DNA of 64,000 nucleotides from contig CP093061.1 in the NCBI GenBank assembly GCA_029027265.1, positions 620,001 through 684,000 on the forward strand. Reading direction: 5' to 3'. How positions within the stretch are numbered: the first letter of the stretch is position 1; every line of letters starts with the position of its first letter. Shown in pieces: positions 63,834 to 64,000 of this stretch. Under the pieces are notes generated by a model. The model did not search any database. It was not told the origin of the DNA and saw only the letters and a program-made list of their open reading frames with translations. The translations under genes were made by a program, and so were the position numbers. The DNA is from Sulfurospirillum_A sp029027265. Lineage in GTDB: Bacteria; Campylobacterota; Campylobacteria; Campylobacterales; Sulfurospirillaceae.

Positions 63834-64000
63834 TTACCGTCTTTCATTTCTACTACTTTGTCACAAAAGTCTAGTTTAAAAAACAGTGGATCATGAGTTG
63901 CAATTAAGATAGTTCTGTTTTGGCTCTTTAGCTCTTTCATAATCTCTATAAAATCAAGAGATAATTTAGAGTCTAAGTTTGCCGTTGGTTCATCTGCTAT
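63824..64000 (-). CDS. ABC transporter ATPase, C-terminal part
   Basis: The last 59 codons of an ATPase enter from the right edge: Walker B and D-loop IADEPTANLDSKLS, and the H-loop ATHDPLFF, ending at 63824. The signature motif and Walker A lie outside. The substrate is unknown. It overlaps the membrane-protein start by ten bases, so the pair probably works together. Confidence 0.9.
   Translation of the reverse strand: MADEPTANLDSKLSLDFIEIMKELKSQNRTILIATHDPLFFKLDFCDKVVEMKDGKCS

Noticed and set aside
1..64000. CRISPR array, rRNA genes, insertion sequence or prophage
   Set aside because: No regularly spaced direct repeats, rRNA stretches, transposase, integrase or phage structural genes were seen.

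Overview
The window looks like a chromosomal piece of a Campylobacterota (epsilonproteobacterial) sulfur/nitrogen chemolithotroph, most likely close to Sulfurimonas. The evidence is the AT-rich composition, the fused CcsBA cytochrome c assembly protein, HipA/NdpA/CetB-type proteins of that phylum, a clade II nitrous oxide reductase with a C-terminal haem domain, and a nos gene order (Z-B-D-G-C1-C2-H-F-L-Y) of the Wolinella type. Genus is an inference from memory; no search was run.

Layout. 1-2.5 kb: 3' end of ccsBA, a 269-bp cloverleaf-like inverted-repeat element, and a small membrane protein. 2.5-3.2 kb: a minus-strand tRNA operon (Lys, Glu, Val, Asp, Lys, plus a decayed Glu copy) with a consensus sigma-70 promoter. 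3.2-24.2 kb: mostly housekeeping genes in tightly overlapping operons: cinA-like, ileS, a 38-codon membrane ORF, gatA, guaB, metX, a DUF2339 protein, xseB, a nitrilase-like protein, a ThiF-like protein, a periplasmic rhodanese (minus), a probable dapC, murC, mutS2, a GGDEF/EAL protein, dapE and ridA. 24.3-28 kb: mqo, a methyltransferase, a cysteine hydrolase, and a STAS/CheX protein broken by a frameshift. 28.1-33.8 kb: a D-glycerate to pyruvate route (GntP permease, glycerate kinase, pyruvate kinase) and the periplasmic methionine sulfoxide reductase pair msrP (frameshifted) and msrQ. 33.8-37.7 kb: an accessory block with HipBA, MntA/HepT and a TIR-like nucleotide-binding protein. 37.8-41.5 kb: NdpA-like protein, YbaK, a FetB-like permease and a broken secreted protein. 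41.5-58.7 kb: a two-component system, the nos cluster, five NosL-family proteins, a PAS (CetB-like) protein and a second two-component system with a small cytochrome. 58.9-64 kb: accessory genes (unknown membrane protein, methyltransferase, AAA ATPase with DUF4143) and a minus-strand ABC-transporter operon running off the right edge.

How the genes work together. NosZ reduces N2O in the periplasm. NosB, NosG, NosH and cytochromes NosC1/NosC2 are expected to carry electrons from menaquinol, and NosD/F/Y with several NosL-family copper chaperones mature the copper centres. The promoter before nosZ has a perfect FNR-type box centred near -41.5.

Two window-wide patterns stand out. First, the octamer TACATGTA (usually TTTACATGTAAA) occurs about 39 times by my eye count, against 2-3 expected from composition. 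It lies both between and inside genes, where it is read as Leu-His-Val or Thr-Cys. Second, at least six genes (cheX-like, msrP, hipA, a secreted protein, the second nosL, a response regulator) are broken by one-base differences, mostly in homopolymer runs. This suggests sequencing or assembly indels, or in some cases slipped-strand switching, rather than six real gene losses.
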